A stretch of DNA of 64,000 nucleotides from Thiotrichaceae bacterium UBA4486 (GTDB lineage: Bacteria > Pseudomonadota > Gammaproteobacteria > Eutrophobiales > Eutrophobiaceae): assembly GCA_002389045.1 (NCBI GenBank), contig DGNS01000017.1:62001-126000 (forward strand). The letters are read 5' to 3'. A program made the translations under genes and the position numbers. Positions 8,801-16,612 of this stretch are shown here, piece by piece; within the stretch, counting starts at the first letter, position 1, and the number at the start of each line of letters is the position of its first letter. The notes below the pieces were generated by a model. That model was not told the origin of the DNA. It ran no database searches and saw only the letters and a program-made list of their open reading frames with translations.

Positions 8801-8893
8801 GTCATTATCCAGCATTCGCATAATTCACCCATGGCGCTGCACGATTTTATCAGGGAGGGCCGGCAAAGACCGGTGACTACCGAGAGCCGCTGA
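5831..8893 (+). CDS. CoxG-like SRPBCC domain fused to molybdopterin-binding hydroxylase large subunit
   Basis: 1020 aa, about 200 longer than a usual large subunit. Residues 1-145 are a CoxG/SRPBCC domain (MKFDGEFNINQPRDKVFEIL, YTGQGKVMQGAYQM, RVRWQGRTVLAGKL). In carboxydotrophs the separate CoxG tethers CO dehydrogenase to the membrane or quinone pool. Residues 146-222 form a low-complexity linker. Residues 225-1010 are the Moco subunit: hammerhead VTGQGLYVDDYLPAGALHM, GGAFGNKIGNYPY, QGQGHETTTAQVIAEELG and KGMGEGGGAPLHA with the catalytic-type Glu. The active-site loop reads APNRGYSRLP rather than the CO-dehydrogenase AYRCSFR, so this is a hydroxylase of unknown substrate. It is the last gene of a three-gene operon. 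Confidence 0.93.
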   Translation: MEMKFDGEFNINQPRDKVFEILRDPEKFAPLLPTFHSMEMKDSNRANLKVKVGIGSIIATATTELILEEALAPSRIRYTGQGKVMQGAYQMSSTFELDEIDGETRVRWQGRTVLAGKLLSIAGGGLRSYAEKEINRVITSLQAALAPGAQTAEIRVPEENWFMRLLHFLTGTHKQEATDSQASPATAADTTMTYAPHPADTLQSRKDSIHKINRILDAGCNAMKPGRKEDKRLVTGQGLYVDDYLPAGALHMVLVRSPYAHARILDIDVSRAESLPGVICTITGKEIAEHTTPFTQIGPEPSARIQDFCLAVNKVRYQGDPVVAVIAESRHIATDAAQLVEVNYDILPAVVSCEDAQTDTTVIHEEAGTNRTWQGVYEYGDVDQAFAGAAHIVRIDHLKFHRFSSTALECNAVVATWDRRDQIDFFCNTIMTVPIAMIAPALDVRTDQIRLRTHDIGGAFGNKIGNYPYMTLAAFASRKAGGAPVKWVETRSEYMQAGGHGGERNYYDTEVALDKDGVITAIRSRHVDDCGAYPRYEPLGCVIWSQVLPAAYKLRNVRIDFSQVVTNKGPCAPNRGYSRLPHMWFMERVIDICGHELGIPADEIRLRNYIRDFPYTTPNGCVYDSGDFVAMLNRARDIIGWDDWKQKQQQARTEGRIIGIGIGTTLDSGTNNFAQSQIINPFLPFSSNSVVSTVKLDLDGSISASVSTFPQGQGHETTTAQVIAEELGVDTDMVHVKTGFDSERNSHSGTCGTYASQFAVTGLSAVHGAVVKLRNEMKKLAAYALEANENDLEFGMGEQGPEVRVIGTGRGVNYWALANMVNYNKASLPEELREISLNVRHTYVPPFEAPDVEKKYGNLTLTYAMQLHIAAVEVDPQTFKTRILDYVIVDDCGKVINPMIVEGQVHGGTAHGLGAALLEIMPFDKDGNVLAGSFTDYAPITINNMPDLKCSNMQTPSPFTYNGAKGMGEGGGAPLHAISAALQDALYDQGVIIQHSHNSPMALHDFIREGRQRPVTTESR

Positions 8894-8912
8894 TCCGTCT
8901 TGTTGCACATCG

Positions 8913-9554
8913 TCACCGCGAGCTGCTGCGCATGATGTCCCTGGTATAGTTCCATGCCGCGGCCCCGCCCGGTTGCCGGCTCAGCCAGATCAGATCTTCT
9001 TCCCGATCGATATCGCGCTCCAGCCCCGGCGCAACAACCGTATTGACTTCAACCTGCCTGTCCATTGCCGCCCGGCGATGCCTGTTGAAGCTGTCCGGGC
9101 CGAATAACAAGGGTATGCTCAAGGGAGGGGTAAACACCAGCGCGTTGGTGCCGCCGTCCTTTTTCGCTTCACACAGGGTGATACCCCCGGTATGACTCGT
9201 ATCCAGTAATTCGAGATCACTTTCACATAGGCACGGAAGATCGGCGGGCAATATGGCGACCTTTTCCACGCTTCCGGGCTGCACGCTGTCCACGGCTGTC
9301 ATCGCGTCTTTCGCAAAGCCGCGATCCTGTTCCGTGAGAATGAAACGCGCATAATATCGATCAGCCAGTTGTGATATGTCCTCATCACTGCTGATGAGGG
9401 TAACGCCCTGCACATGCGCTGAAGCGGCGAGTGTCTGCAGGGTATCGACGAGCAGCAGGTAACCGAGCTGTTGTCTTTGCTCATCCGACAGGATGCCTTG
9501 CAGCCGGGCCTTGCCGTGCGCCAGGTGCTTTACGGGTAATATCACCCACATCAT
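8913..9554 (-). CDS. cofC: CofC, guanylyltransferase of coenzyme F420 biosynthesis
   Basis: 213 aa, CofC family. It activates a three-carbon phosphoacid (2-phospholactate, phosphoenolpyruvate or 3-phosphoglycerate, depending on the organism) with GTP for transfer by CofD. Seen: WVILPVKHLAHGKARL at the N-terminus, LISSDEDISQLADRY, and VAILPADLPCL with the nucleotidyltransferase metal-site Asp. Its start overlaps the cofD stop by 4 bp (ATGA), so the two are coupled. Which acid it uses cannot be read from the sequence. It converges on the hydroxylase large-subunit gene. Confidence 0.93.
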   Translation of the reverse strand: MMWVILPVKHLAHGKARLQGILSDEQRQQLGYLLLVDTLQTLAASAHVQGVTLISSDEDISQLADRYYARFILTEQDRGFAKDAMTAVDSVQPGSVEKVAILPADLPCLCESDLELLDTSHTGGITLCEAKKDGGTNALVFTPPLSIPLLFGPDSFNRHRRAAMDRQVEVNTVVAPGLERDIDREEDLIWLSRQPGGAAAWNYTRDIMRSSSR

Positions 9555-10522
9555 GCCTGGCGGTGTTGCGTTCGGAGTTGCTCTGAAAAGCGCAGCACTT
9601 CCCGGGCCAGGTCGATGCGGTCCTCGAGCGTGTGCATGACGATATTGCAGCTATGCACCCTGATTCCCATTGCGGTTATTGCCTCAGCGTGATTACTGTC
9701 TTTGCTGTCGATGATCAGGCCATCTGCGATATCGTGATAAAATTCTGCGATTGCCTGCACATCACTGTTCATATGCAACTGTTGCATTATCTTCACCGTG
9801 GGACCCTTCAGCGCCTCACCCGCCACGACAGGAGAAATCACGATCACGGGTTTTCCCGCCTTTCGTACCGTCTGCTTGACTACAGGCAATGACAGTATCG
9901 GCTGTATACTCAGAAACGGATTGGAAGGACAGATGATCACGGCTTGCAGGGCCGGGTCATGCAGGGATTGTTCAAACAGCGGTGACATGGCCGCGGCATT
10001 CATACCCCCGTATTCAAGCTCACGGATTTCAGGTGAACAGCGATACCGGACAAAATATTCCTGGAAAGAAAGTTCACCCCTGTCGGTAAAGACCACAGTC
10101 GGGGCCGGCATGTCCGACATCGGAATAACACGCACCCGGATCCCTAAACGTTCGCACAGTTCCGCCGTGATTTGCGTCAGCTTCGCACCGTCCGCCAGCC
10201 TTTGAGTACGATATAGATGCAGTGCAAGATCCCTGTCGCCGAGTCTGAACCAGGTGTCCATACCGAGTTCGGTACAGGCGGCCATGAAATTCCAGCTTTC
10301 ATCCTCGCGTCCCCAGCCCAGTTCCTTATTGCCCAGGCCGGACAGCGTATACATGAGGGTGTCGATGTCCGGGCAGACAGTCAGACCAAAATGCTGAAAA
10401 TCATCACCGGTGTTTGCAACCACGGACAACTGTTCCGGCGCCAGCACATGGCTGAGGCCCAGCACCAGTTTGGCGCCGCCTATACCCCCGGAGAGAGCAA
10501 GATATTTTTGCTTTGCGATCAT
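9551..10522 (-). CDS. cofD: CofD, 2-phospho-L-lactate (or analogue) transferase
   Basis: 323 aa. It transfers the activated C3 acid to the 7,8-didemethyl-8-hydroxy-5-deazariboflavin (FO) core to make F420-0 or its precursor. Diagnostic stretches are ALSGGIGGAKLVLGLSHVL (~9-27), VVANTGDDFQHFGLTVCPDIDT (~34-55) and CPSNPFLSIQPIL (~198-210). It is first in the cofD-cofC operon and divergent from cofE across 147 bp, a shared control region. Confidence 0.95.
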   Translation of the reverse strand: MIAKQKYLALSGGIGGAKLVLGLSHVLAPEQLSVVANTGDDFQHFGLTVCPDIDTLMYTLSGLGNKELGWGREDESWNFMAACTELGMDTWFRLGDRDLALHLYRTQRLADGAKLTQITAELCERLGIRVRVIPMSDMPAPTVVFTDRGELSFQEYFVRYRCSPEIRELEYGGMNAAAMSPLFEQSLHDPALQAVIICPSNPFLSIQPILSLPVVKQTVRKAGKPVIVISPVVAGEALKGPTVKIMQQLHMNSDVQAIAEFYHDIADGLIIDSKDSNHAEAITAMGIRVHSCNIVMHTLEDRIDLAREVLRFSEQLRTQHRQA

Positions 10523-10613
10523 GAAAGCGGTGGGGCTTTAGCCGGTATTTTCACAGTCTGTTTGATAACCGCGCACCCCGTGTGAAAAAAATAATGTGTT
10601 AAGATGGAAGACG

Positions 10614-10631
10614 TTGCGGCAGATTCCGCAA
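10614..10631. promoter_or_regulatory. Inverted repeat in the cofD/cofE divergent promoter region
   Basis: TTGCGG-CAGATT-CCGCAA, a perfect 6-bp dyad, 39 bp before the cofE ATG (10670) and 92 bp before the cofD ATG. Its place between two F420 genes that must be expressed together fits an operator, but no regulator is known to match it. Confidence 0.35.
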
Positions 10632-10669
10632 TAACGTTTGATAAAGCATTTTTCATAAGCAGAAACAAT

Positions 10670-11440
10670 ATGCCGCCTGCGTCATTGTCATTGAGTGTTA
10701 TCCGCGATATACCGCTTGTCAGGACCGGTGATGATCTGGCGGCAATCATATTGCAGGCCATGTCGTCCTGCGGTCATGAGTTTGAAAATAACGACATTAT
10801 AGCCATCGCCCAGAAGATTGTATCCAAGGCGCAAGGGCGTATCGTTAACCTGGCCGAAGTGACGCCCTCGAAGGAAGCCGTCAGACTGGCGCGGGAAATC
10901 AACAAGGATCCCAGACAGATTGAACTGGTGCTCACCGAGTCGAAAAGTGTCATCGCCTGCAAGCCGGGAGTGATTATCGTTGAACATCACACCGGTGTCA
11001 TACTGGCCAATGCCGGCATTGATCATTCCAATGTCAGTGCAGACAGCGAGGGGGAATACGTCAGTCTGCTGCCCGAGGATTCAAACCGTTCAGCCGGCGA
11101 TATCAAACAGGCCATTGAATCACGTTGCGGTAAAAAAATAGGGGTTCTTATCACTGACAGCATCGGCCGGCCGTGGCGCCTGGGCACGACGGGTATCGCC
11201 CTCGGCTCGGCCGGGATCCTGCCCCTGCGTGACCTGCGTGGCAACAGGGACATGTTCGGACACGAGCTGATGGTAAGCGAAACCGCCGACGCAGACAGCC
11301 TGGCGTCCGCCGCCTGCCTGCTGATGGGAGAAGCGGATAACGCCACACCGGTTGTGCTGATTCGCGGATTTGAATGCATCGACACCCAACTGGACAGCCG
11401 ACAATTATTACGCCCTGAAAAAGAGGACCTGTTTCGCTGA
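10670..11440 (+). CDS. cofE: CofE, F420-0:gamma-glutamyl ligase
   Basis: 256 aa. It adds L-glutamate residues to F420-0 using GTP. Seen: IPLVRTGDDLAAII, DIIAIAQKIVSKAQGRIVNLAEV, ANAGIDHSNV with the family GIDxSNV motif, and LITDSIGRPWRLGTTGIALG. Its length equals the stand-alone archaeal type. The C-terminal nitroreductase-like domain of actinobacterial FbiB is absent, so a separate dehydro-F420 reductase would be needed if phosphoenolpyruvate is the precursor. ATG 10670 is preferred over an upstream frame beginning at 10604 because the family N-terminus begins here. Confidence 0.93.
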   Translation: MPPASLSLSVIRDIPLVRTGDDLAAIILQAMSSCGHEFENNDIIAIAQKIVSKAQGRIVNLAEVTPSKEAVRLAREINKDPRQIELVLTESKSVIACKPGVIIVEHHTGVILANAGIDHSNVSADSEGEYVSLLPEDSNRSAGDIKQAIESRCGKKIGVLITDSIGRPWRLGTTGIALGSAGILPLRDLRGNRDMFGHELMVSETADADSLASAACLLMGEADNATPVVLIRGFECIDTQLDSRQLLRPEKEDLFR

Positions 11441-11520
11441 ACAGCCGCTGCGGATACTGCCGTGTTCAGGGCCCGATGCATATTCCAGAACAGCACATCA
11501 GGCGTGAAGTTACTCTCTGC

Positions 11521-12180
11521 TCATACACCGGTTATCCTGATCCCGGCATGCCCGGCTTTGTAGGTTTTATTCATGTGAATGAGCAGGCTGGTCAGCGCCT
11601 CACTGGCAACAGCGTTCGCCAGCGCTCCGGCATTCAGCGCATGACAGCCTGCATCTTCCGACAGTTGCATGACTGTCTGTCTTGCATCCGGGTCATCGGA
11701 AGTCACAAGAATATCGCAATCGATATCGTTATCACTGTTCAGCAAAATCGCGGCCACATTATGAAAGGCGGCCACGACCCTGGCCCGATCACCCACGAGT
11801 TTCGCGGTTTGTACGGCCACACACCCGGAGTCCGGCAACTGCACGACATTAACCTTTGGTGGTTGCAGCGGTACCGTCGTATCAACCAGGATTTGACCTG
11901 AAAGAGCGGGCATAATCGTTTGCAGCGTCATCTCGTGCGCCGCATAGGGAACAGTCAGAACAATGATCTCCGCCTCAGCCGCGGCCGGGGCATTCTCACT
12001 ACCGGTTACCGTATTGCTGCCGGTACGTTCGTTGATTTCGGCGGCGGCCTGTTGCGCCCTTGCCGCCGTTCTCGAACCGATAATGACCCTGTGCCCGGCA
12101 CGCGCCCAGCGCCATGCCAGCGCAAAACCCAGGTTTCCGGTGCCACCGGGAACCGCGATGATACGGCTGTTTTCATTCAT
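11521..12180 (-). CDS. F420-dependent NADP reductase-like protein (Fno/NpdG family)
   Basis: 219 aa, Rossmann fold. The N-terminus AVPGGTGNLGFALAWRWARAG followed by VIIGSR matches F420:NADP+ oxidoreductases; SR after the strand is the NADP-phosphate-binding pattern. VVAAFHNVAAILL and CDILVTSDD also fit. The likely reaction is F420 reduction by NADPH, supplying F420H2 to the LLM oxidoreductase at 25077-26165. ATG 12180 is chosen because GAGGA lies nine bases upstream. It lies convergent to cofE, which supports the F420 assignment over other reductases of the fold. Confidence 0.85.
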   Translation of the reverse strand: MNENSRIIAVPGGTGNLGFALAWRWARAGHRVIIGSRTAARAQQAAAEINERTGSNTVTGSENAPAAAEAEIIVLTVPYAAHEMTLQTIMPALSGQILVDTTVPLQPPKVNVVQLPDSGCVAVQTAKLVGDRARVVAAFHNVAAILLNSDNDIDCDILVTSDDPDARQTVMQLSEDAGCHALNAGALANAVASEALTSLLIHMNKTYKAGHAGIRITGV

Positions 12181-12434
12181 GGAATTCAGTCCTCGTTCAA
12201 TACCCGGGCATGACCCGACAGGATAATGATAATACGGGCGATATCCGTGTGCTTGACCTGGATGGCCAATTGCTTGACTGTGAGCGCAGGACACCGGATG
12301 CCTCTATCGAGGGGATGATGACAGCCCGGCCATGGCTTTTGCGGCACAACCAACACGTTCATGGGCATTGCACGTCACGGTGATTATAATAGTGTTTTTA
12401 TCAGCAAAGACGGATTCGGGGGGAGAAGCGATCA

Positions 12435-13688
12435 GTGATTGTTAAACCGGCGGTTTACCACGGCTGGTATAACGTCTTGACGGCATTTGTGGGCATGGCA
12501 TTGAGTTACGCCATGTTTACCGTCTTTGCCTTTGGCACCTTTGTCAAACCCCTGCAAGCCGAATTCGGCTGGCAACGCGGCGAACTTTCATTCGCATTGA
12601 CCCTGACCAATATTGCCGTGGTCTTTGCTTCGCCCGCGCTGGGTTTGATTATCGACAAAACCGGCGTCCGCCGTGTCCTCATCCCTTCCCTGGTTTTAAT
12701 GGCGCTGGCCGTTGCCTCGCTGGGTCTGCTGGGTCCGCACATCTGGCATTTCTACCTGATGTATTTTCTGATCCCTGTACTCGGGGCTGGCACCCTGCCG
12801 CAAAGCTATTCCAGGGTCATCATCGCCTGGTTTACGCAGCGGCGCGGACTGGCCCTGGGTATTGCCCTGTCCGGCTTCGGTGCCGGAGCCGCGCTGATCC
12901 CCGGCTTTGCCCGCTTCATGATCGATATCTTCAACTGGCGTATCGCCTATTTCGGCTTTGCCGCCGCCATTATCTGCATTTCATTACCGCTGGCGGTTTT
13001 CCTGTTGAAGGAGAAGCCACCCGACACATCGGCACAGGGTGATTTTAATGATGCGTGCAAAGCCCCGGTCATTGACCACCCGCACACCGGGCTCAGCGGC
13101 CGGCAGGCCGCTCAAACCGGCAGTTACTGGCTGATCCTCATCTCATTCCTGCTCGTGGGCATCGGTATTACCTCCATCCTCGCCCACCTAGTGCCGATGC
13201 TCATGGACCGGGGTGTCACGCCGACCATGGCTTCATTGTGCATGTCTGCACTGGGAATCGGATTGATCTGCGGCCGTATTCTTGCCGGTTACCTGATGGA
13301 TCTTTTTTTCGCGCCTTATGTTGCCGCGATATTCCTGCTGGGCCTGGTGGCCGGCATAGCCATACTGGCAACAGGCACCGGCAGCAACCTGGTCTTTGTT
13401 GCCGCCATCCTGGTGGGACTTGCCACCGGCTCGGAAATCAGCGAAATCGCCTATATATGCAGCCGTTATTTCGGACAGCAGGCGTTTGGCCAGATCTACG
13501 GCATTATGTTTGCCGCCTTCCAGCTCGGTTCCGCTTTCGGCGCGCCGCTGATGGGTCTGTACTACGATCATGCCGGTGATTACATCGGTGCGCTGTGGCT
13601 TGTTGCGGCTATCGTGCTTGCAGGCACCATACTCATTGCCATGCTCGGGCCCTATCCGCTGCTGCCGGGCGGCGAAAAGAACCCGTAA
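12435..13688 (+). CDS. MFS transporter, monocarboxylate/oxalate-formate type
   Basis: 417 aa with 12 predicted membrane segments in two halves separated by a hydrophilic loop at ~195-225. The N-terminal HGWYNVLTAFVGMALSYAM and FGTFVKPLQAEFGWQRGELS, plus the loop DKTGVRRVLIP, resemble MFS monocarboxylate and oxalate:formate porters. The start is GTG at 12435 behind GGGGGGAG. A TATAAT at 12385-12390 may be the -10, but no good -35 is seen. It lies 9 bp upstream of a LysE-family gene, probably one operon, and could import the substrate of the local pathway. Confidence 0.85.
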   Translation: MIVKPAVYHGWYNVLTAFVGMALSYAMFTVFAFGTFVKPLQAEFGWQRGELSFALTLTNIAVVFASPALGLIIDKTGVRRVLIPSLVLMALAVASLGLLGPHIWHFYLMYFLIPVLGAGTLPQSYSRVIIAWFTQRRGLALGIALSGFGAGAALIPGFARFMIDIFNWRIAYFGFAAAIICISLPLAVFLLKEKPPDTSAQGDFNDACKAPVIDHPHTGLSGRQAAQTGSYWLILISFLLVGIGITSILAHLVPMLMDRGVTPTMASLCMSALGIGLICGRILAGYLMDLFFAPYVAAIFLLGLVAGIAILATGTGSNLVFVAAILVGLATGSEISEIAYICSRYFGQQAFGQIYGIMFAAFQLGSAFGAPLMGLYYDHAGDYIGALWLVAAIVLAGTILIAMLGPYPLLPGGEKNP

Positions 13689-13697
13689 TCCCGGTCC

Positions 13698-14318
13698 ATG
13701 TCCGGCTATGTCCTCATCGGCGCATTGCTCGGCCTGTCCGCGGGGTTTGCTCCCGGACCACTGATGACGCTTGTGATATCCGAGACACTGCAACACGGTG
13801 TCAGCAACGGCATCAAGGTGGCCATCGTTCCGGTGATCACCGACCTGCCTGTGATTATCGTGACGTTCTATCTCTCGGCCAGGCTCACCGAGCTTGATCA
13901 TATTCTCGGCATGGTATCGCTGGCGGGCGGGTTTTTTATTCTCTATCTCGCCTGCAACAACCTGAGAACCGTTGCGGTGGCTGTCGATATCAACAACCTG
14001 CCACGTCCGCGCTCCATTATGAAAGGCATTCTGACCAACATCCTGAGTCCGCATCCCTATATGTTCTGGCTGACCGTGGGCGCGCCAGTGCTCGGTACCG
14101 CGATGAAGGAGAGTTTTATCTACGCGCTGGTATTTGTTGCGGTATTTTATGGTTGCCTGGTCGGTTCAAAAATAGTGCTGGCTGTAATTACCGGCAAATC
14201 CAGGACTTTCCTGGCCGGTAAAGCCTATATCTATACCATGAAATTACTGGGCGTACTGCTGTGTTTATTTTCCATTCTGCTGTTTCACGATGGACTGCAA
14301 CTGCTCGGCATGATCTGA
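13698..14318 (+). CDS. LysE/RhtB-family exporter
   Basis: 206 aa, about six membrane segments. The N-terminal GALLGLSAGFAPGPLMTLVISETL carries the family GxxxGxxPGP motif; ILSPHPYMFWLTVGAPVL lies mid-protein. Members export amino acids or related small metabolites. Cotranscription with the MFS gene suggests an import-export pair or overflow relief. Substrate unknown. Confidence 0.85.
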   Translation: MSGYVLIGALLGLSAGFAPGPLMTLVISETLQHGVSNGIKVAIVPVITDLPVIIVTFYLSARLTELDHILGMVSLAGGFFILYLACNNLRTVAVAVDINNLPRPRSIMKGILTNILSPHPYMFWLTVGAPVLGTAMKESFIYALVFVAVFYGCLVGSKIVLAVITGKSRTFLAGKAYIYTMKLLGVLLCLFSILLFHDGLQLLGMI

Positions 14319-14425
14319 TGTCCGCCGGGGGACGAAGGTGAGTGCATCCCCGTAACGGACTTGCAGATACCTGCCGGGCTGCAAAACAACTGTTCCGAAT
14401 TACAGATCAATCAGCAGGTAGCCAT

Positions 14426-15580
14426 TCAGAACGACGATTCACCACCTGTATAGGCCTTGATGGGAACCCCGGACAAGGGTTCACCGCCATCCTTGCCGAC
14501 CCGGTAGGTTTCCTGGAAATACAGTGAATGCGTACGCTCCTGGTTCATGAAATGCGGATGCATGGAGCAGATCATGTTTTCAGGCAGCACGAAGTCAAAC
14601 CCCTCACCGATACGCGGCATCTCGATCATGGTCATCCCGATGGAATGTCCACAAACATGACCGGAACGGTAATTACGATCAAAGATCGGTTTCATGCAGG
14701 CGTTGGCCGCCGCTTCCGCCGTGTTGCCGGCTTTCATATGCTGCTGCGCCAATTCGTGGAATTCCTCGTACGCCGTCATCATTTCCCGGGTGATTTCGTC
14801 CATGCCTTCCGGCATCAACGGCCGCGAGAATTCCACCCAGTGACCGCCCTCGCCGGAGATCTCCAGGCCATACAAAATGCCGTCGCTGTCCTGTAACGGC
14901 CTTTGGCTGGGAAAAACCATTTGCGGCTCGAGTGAACCGTTGAATCCCCTCTGTATCATATTCATGGTATTTCTGGCGCAACCGGCCGCCGCAAATGTGC
15001 GTTCGGCGATGCCCATCAACTCCGCCTCGGTTTTTCCGGATTGATAATTCCGGATCACATCCAGTACGCCCTGTTTGTTGATCTCCATTGAATGACGAAC
15101 AGAAACCAGTTCTTCATCGCTCTTGCAGGCGCGGGAGTAATCGAACTCGACTTCAAAATCGATGATCTCGAAATCCCCGGCTGCCAGGGCCGAGTAATCA
15201 CGCACGTTGATAATATATTCCAGGCCGTAAATCCCGAGTTTTTTCACTTTCCTGTTTTTCAGATAGTCCGCCATCCACTTGCCGCAGTGATCGGGGAATT
15301 CCCGTTTTTCTATGAATGTAGCGCTGTGATCGCCGACCCAGGTCGCCTCGCGCGGAAACACACAGACAGGATCAGCATCGGCAGGGATCAACACATAGGC
15401 ATAACGGTGCAGAATATGAAAACCGCACATGTATCTTACCGCGCCCTCGAAACCCGTGTATTCACTGCCGCTGATGATCAGGGCATCGAGTCCCGCTTTC
15501 TGCATCGCCGCGCGGGTATTGGCATAGCGGCGATCAATTTCCGCCTGGCTGGGCCGAAACCGGTTGATATAATCAGTCAT
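14426..15580 (-). CDS. M24-family creatinase/prolidase-like protein
   Basis: 384 aa with the two-domain creatinase layout: an N-terminal domain (~1-165) and a pita-bread domain (~170-384) with GHVCGHSIGMTMIEMPRI and the late EMPRIGEGF and MHPHFM stretches. The first metal-ligand motif of true metallopeptidases (D..D) appears replaced: the region reads LYGLEISGEGGHWVEF. It may therefore be a metal-independent, creatinase-like C-N hydrolase rather than a peptidase; I cannot settle this. It is last in a four-gene minus-strand operon, 4 bp after the preceding gene. Confidence 0.82.
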   Translation of the reverse strand: MTDYINRFRPSQAEIDRRYANTRAAMQKAGLDALIISGSEYTGFEGAVRYMCGFHILHRYAYVLIPADADPVCVFPREATWVGDHSATFIEKREFPDHCGKWMADYLKNRKVKKLGIYGLEYIINVRDYSALAAGDFEIIDFEVEFDYSRACKSDEELVSVRHSMEINKQGVLDVIRNYQSGKTEAELMGIAERTFAAAGCARNTMNMIQRGFNGSLEPQMVFPSQRPLQDSDGILYGLEISGEGGHWVEFSRPLMPEGMDEITREMMTAYEEFHELAQQHMKAGNTAEAAANACMKPIFDRNYRSGHVCGHSIGMTMIEMPRIGEGFDFVLPENMICSMHPHFMNQERTHSLYFQETYRVGKDGGEPLSGVPIKAYTGGESSF

Positions 15581-15584
15581 ACTG

Positions 15585-16517
15585 TCAGTGCTCCTCGGGT
15601 TTTTTGTAGGACCAGGAGGCTTCCAGGCCCTTGATGATTGCCGTCATCGCCTCGTTCAATGGTGTCGGCACGCCATGTTCCTTTCCCAGACGCGCTATTC
15701 CGCCGTTCAGCGCATCCACTTCGGTCAGGCGTTGCGCGCGCACATCCTGCAACATACTGGGAGGATGGTGATAGGCCTTCTCACGGCCGTAATCTATCAA
15801 TTCATCCGGATCACTATCGAGAGTGATACCCAGCGCTTCGGCAACGGCTACACCTTCCCTGACCATATCCGACATCACCTTGCGCACACCCGGTTGATCG
15901 CAGGCGACACCGTGCGGCAGCCGGGTCAGCGCGCCCATGGCATTGGAGGCGGAATTGAATATCAGCTTGGTCCACTGGGCGCCCCTGGCGTCGGCCATGG
16001 CAAGACATTCCATACCGCCCCGGTTAATGGCATCGGCGAGCGCTTCAACTTCGTCCATGGTCGCCGGTTTATCGGGGAAAGGCCCGATCCAGGTCTTGCC
16101 GCCGGCGTCATGATTACAGACCCCCGGTTCGACGATATGCCCGGCCGGGAAGATGGTGCCCAGGATCACGCGCGGCACGAATTCAGCGATGATTTCTTCA
16201 TTACCGACACCGTTTTGTACCGAACACACGGCGGCATCGGTGAAAATTCCGGCCGTCGCTTCAATGGCCGCACGCGTGTGCAGGGTTTTGGCGGCAACGA
16301 TGCCGAATTCGCAGGCCGGGATATCTTTCACATCCGAACGCGCATTGACCGGTGCGACAAAATCACTCAGGCCCGTCAGTCGAAGACCGTTGGCGTTGAT
16401 AGCATCCACATGGGCCTGGTTGAGATCATAGGCCCAGACTTCGACATCATCGAGCCGGGCCAGGTGGGCGGCATAGAGACTGCCAATAGCGCCACAGCCG
16501 ACAATACATATCTTCAT
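15585..16517 (-). CDS. Ketopantoate-reductase-family dehydrogenase (copy 1)
   Basis: 310 aa, PanE/ApbA fold. The NAD(P)-binding GCGAIGSLYAAHLA lies at 8-21; KLIFNSASNAMGALT (~185) supplies the catalytic Lys-Asn, and TEVDALNGGIARLG (~265) the Glu and dimer motif. The family reduces 2-ketopantoate or related 2-keto acids. Since it sits in a catabolic-looking operon beside a paralogue (16613-17599) and a condensing-type enzyme, a role other than pantothenate synthesis is likely. Substrate unknown. Confidence 0.87.
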   Translation of the reverse strand: MKICIVGCGAIGSLYAAHLARLDDVEVWAYDLNQAHVDAINANGLRLTGLSDFVAPVNARSDVKDIPACEFGIVAAKTLHTRAAIEATAGIFTDAAVCSVQNGVGNEEIIAEFVPRVILGTIFPAGHIVEPGVCNHDAGGKTWIGPFPDKPATMDEVEALADAINRGGMECLAMADARGAQWTKLIFNSASNAMGALTRLPHGVACDQPGVRKVMSDMVREGVAVAEALGITLDSDPDELIDYGREKAYHHPPSMLQDVRAQRLTEVDALNGGIARLGKEHGVPTPLNEAMTAIIKGLEASWSYKKPEEH

Positions 16518-16612
16518 TGCTTACTCCTGATTTATCTATCTATGGAACCCCTGATCAAGCCGCAGCACTGCCTGACATCCCGGTACCTGATCAAGGCGGC
16601 AGCGCGTCTTGA

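Noticed and set aside
5831..8893. Aerobic carbon monoxide dehydrogenase
   Set aside because: Gene order and the CoxG domain suggest it, but the active-site loop is APNRGYSRLP, not the AYRCSFR needed for the Cu-S-Mo centre.
13233..14054. 273-codon minus-strand frame across the MFS and LysE genes
   Set aside because: It spans two real membrane-protein genes and their junction; the translation is rich in His, Gln and Arg with no motif, typical of an antisense shadow.
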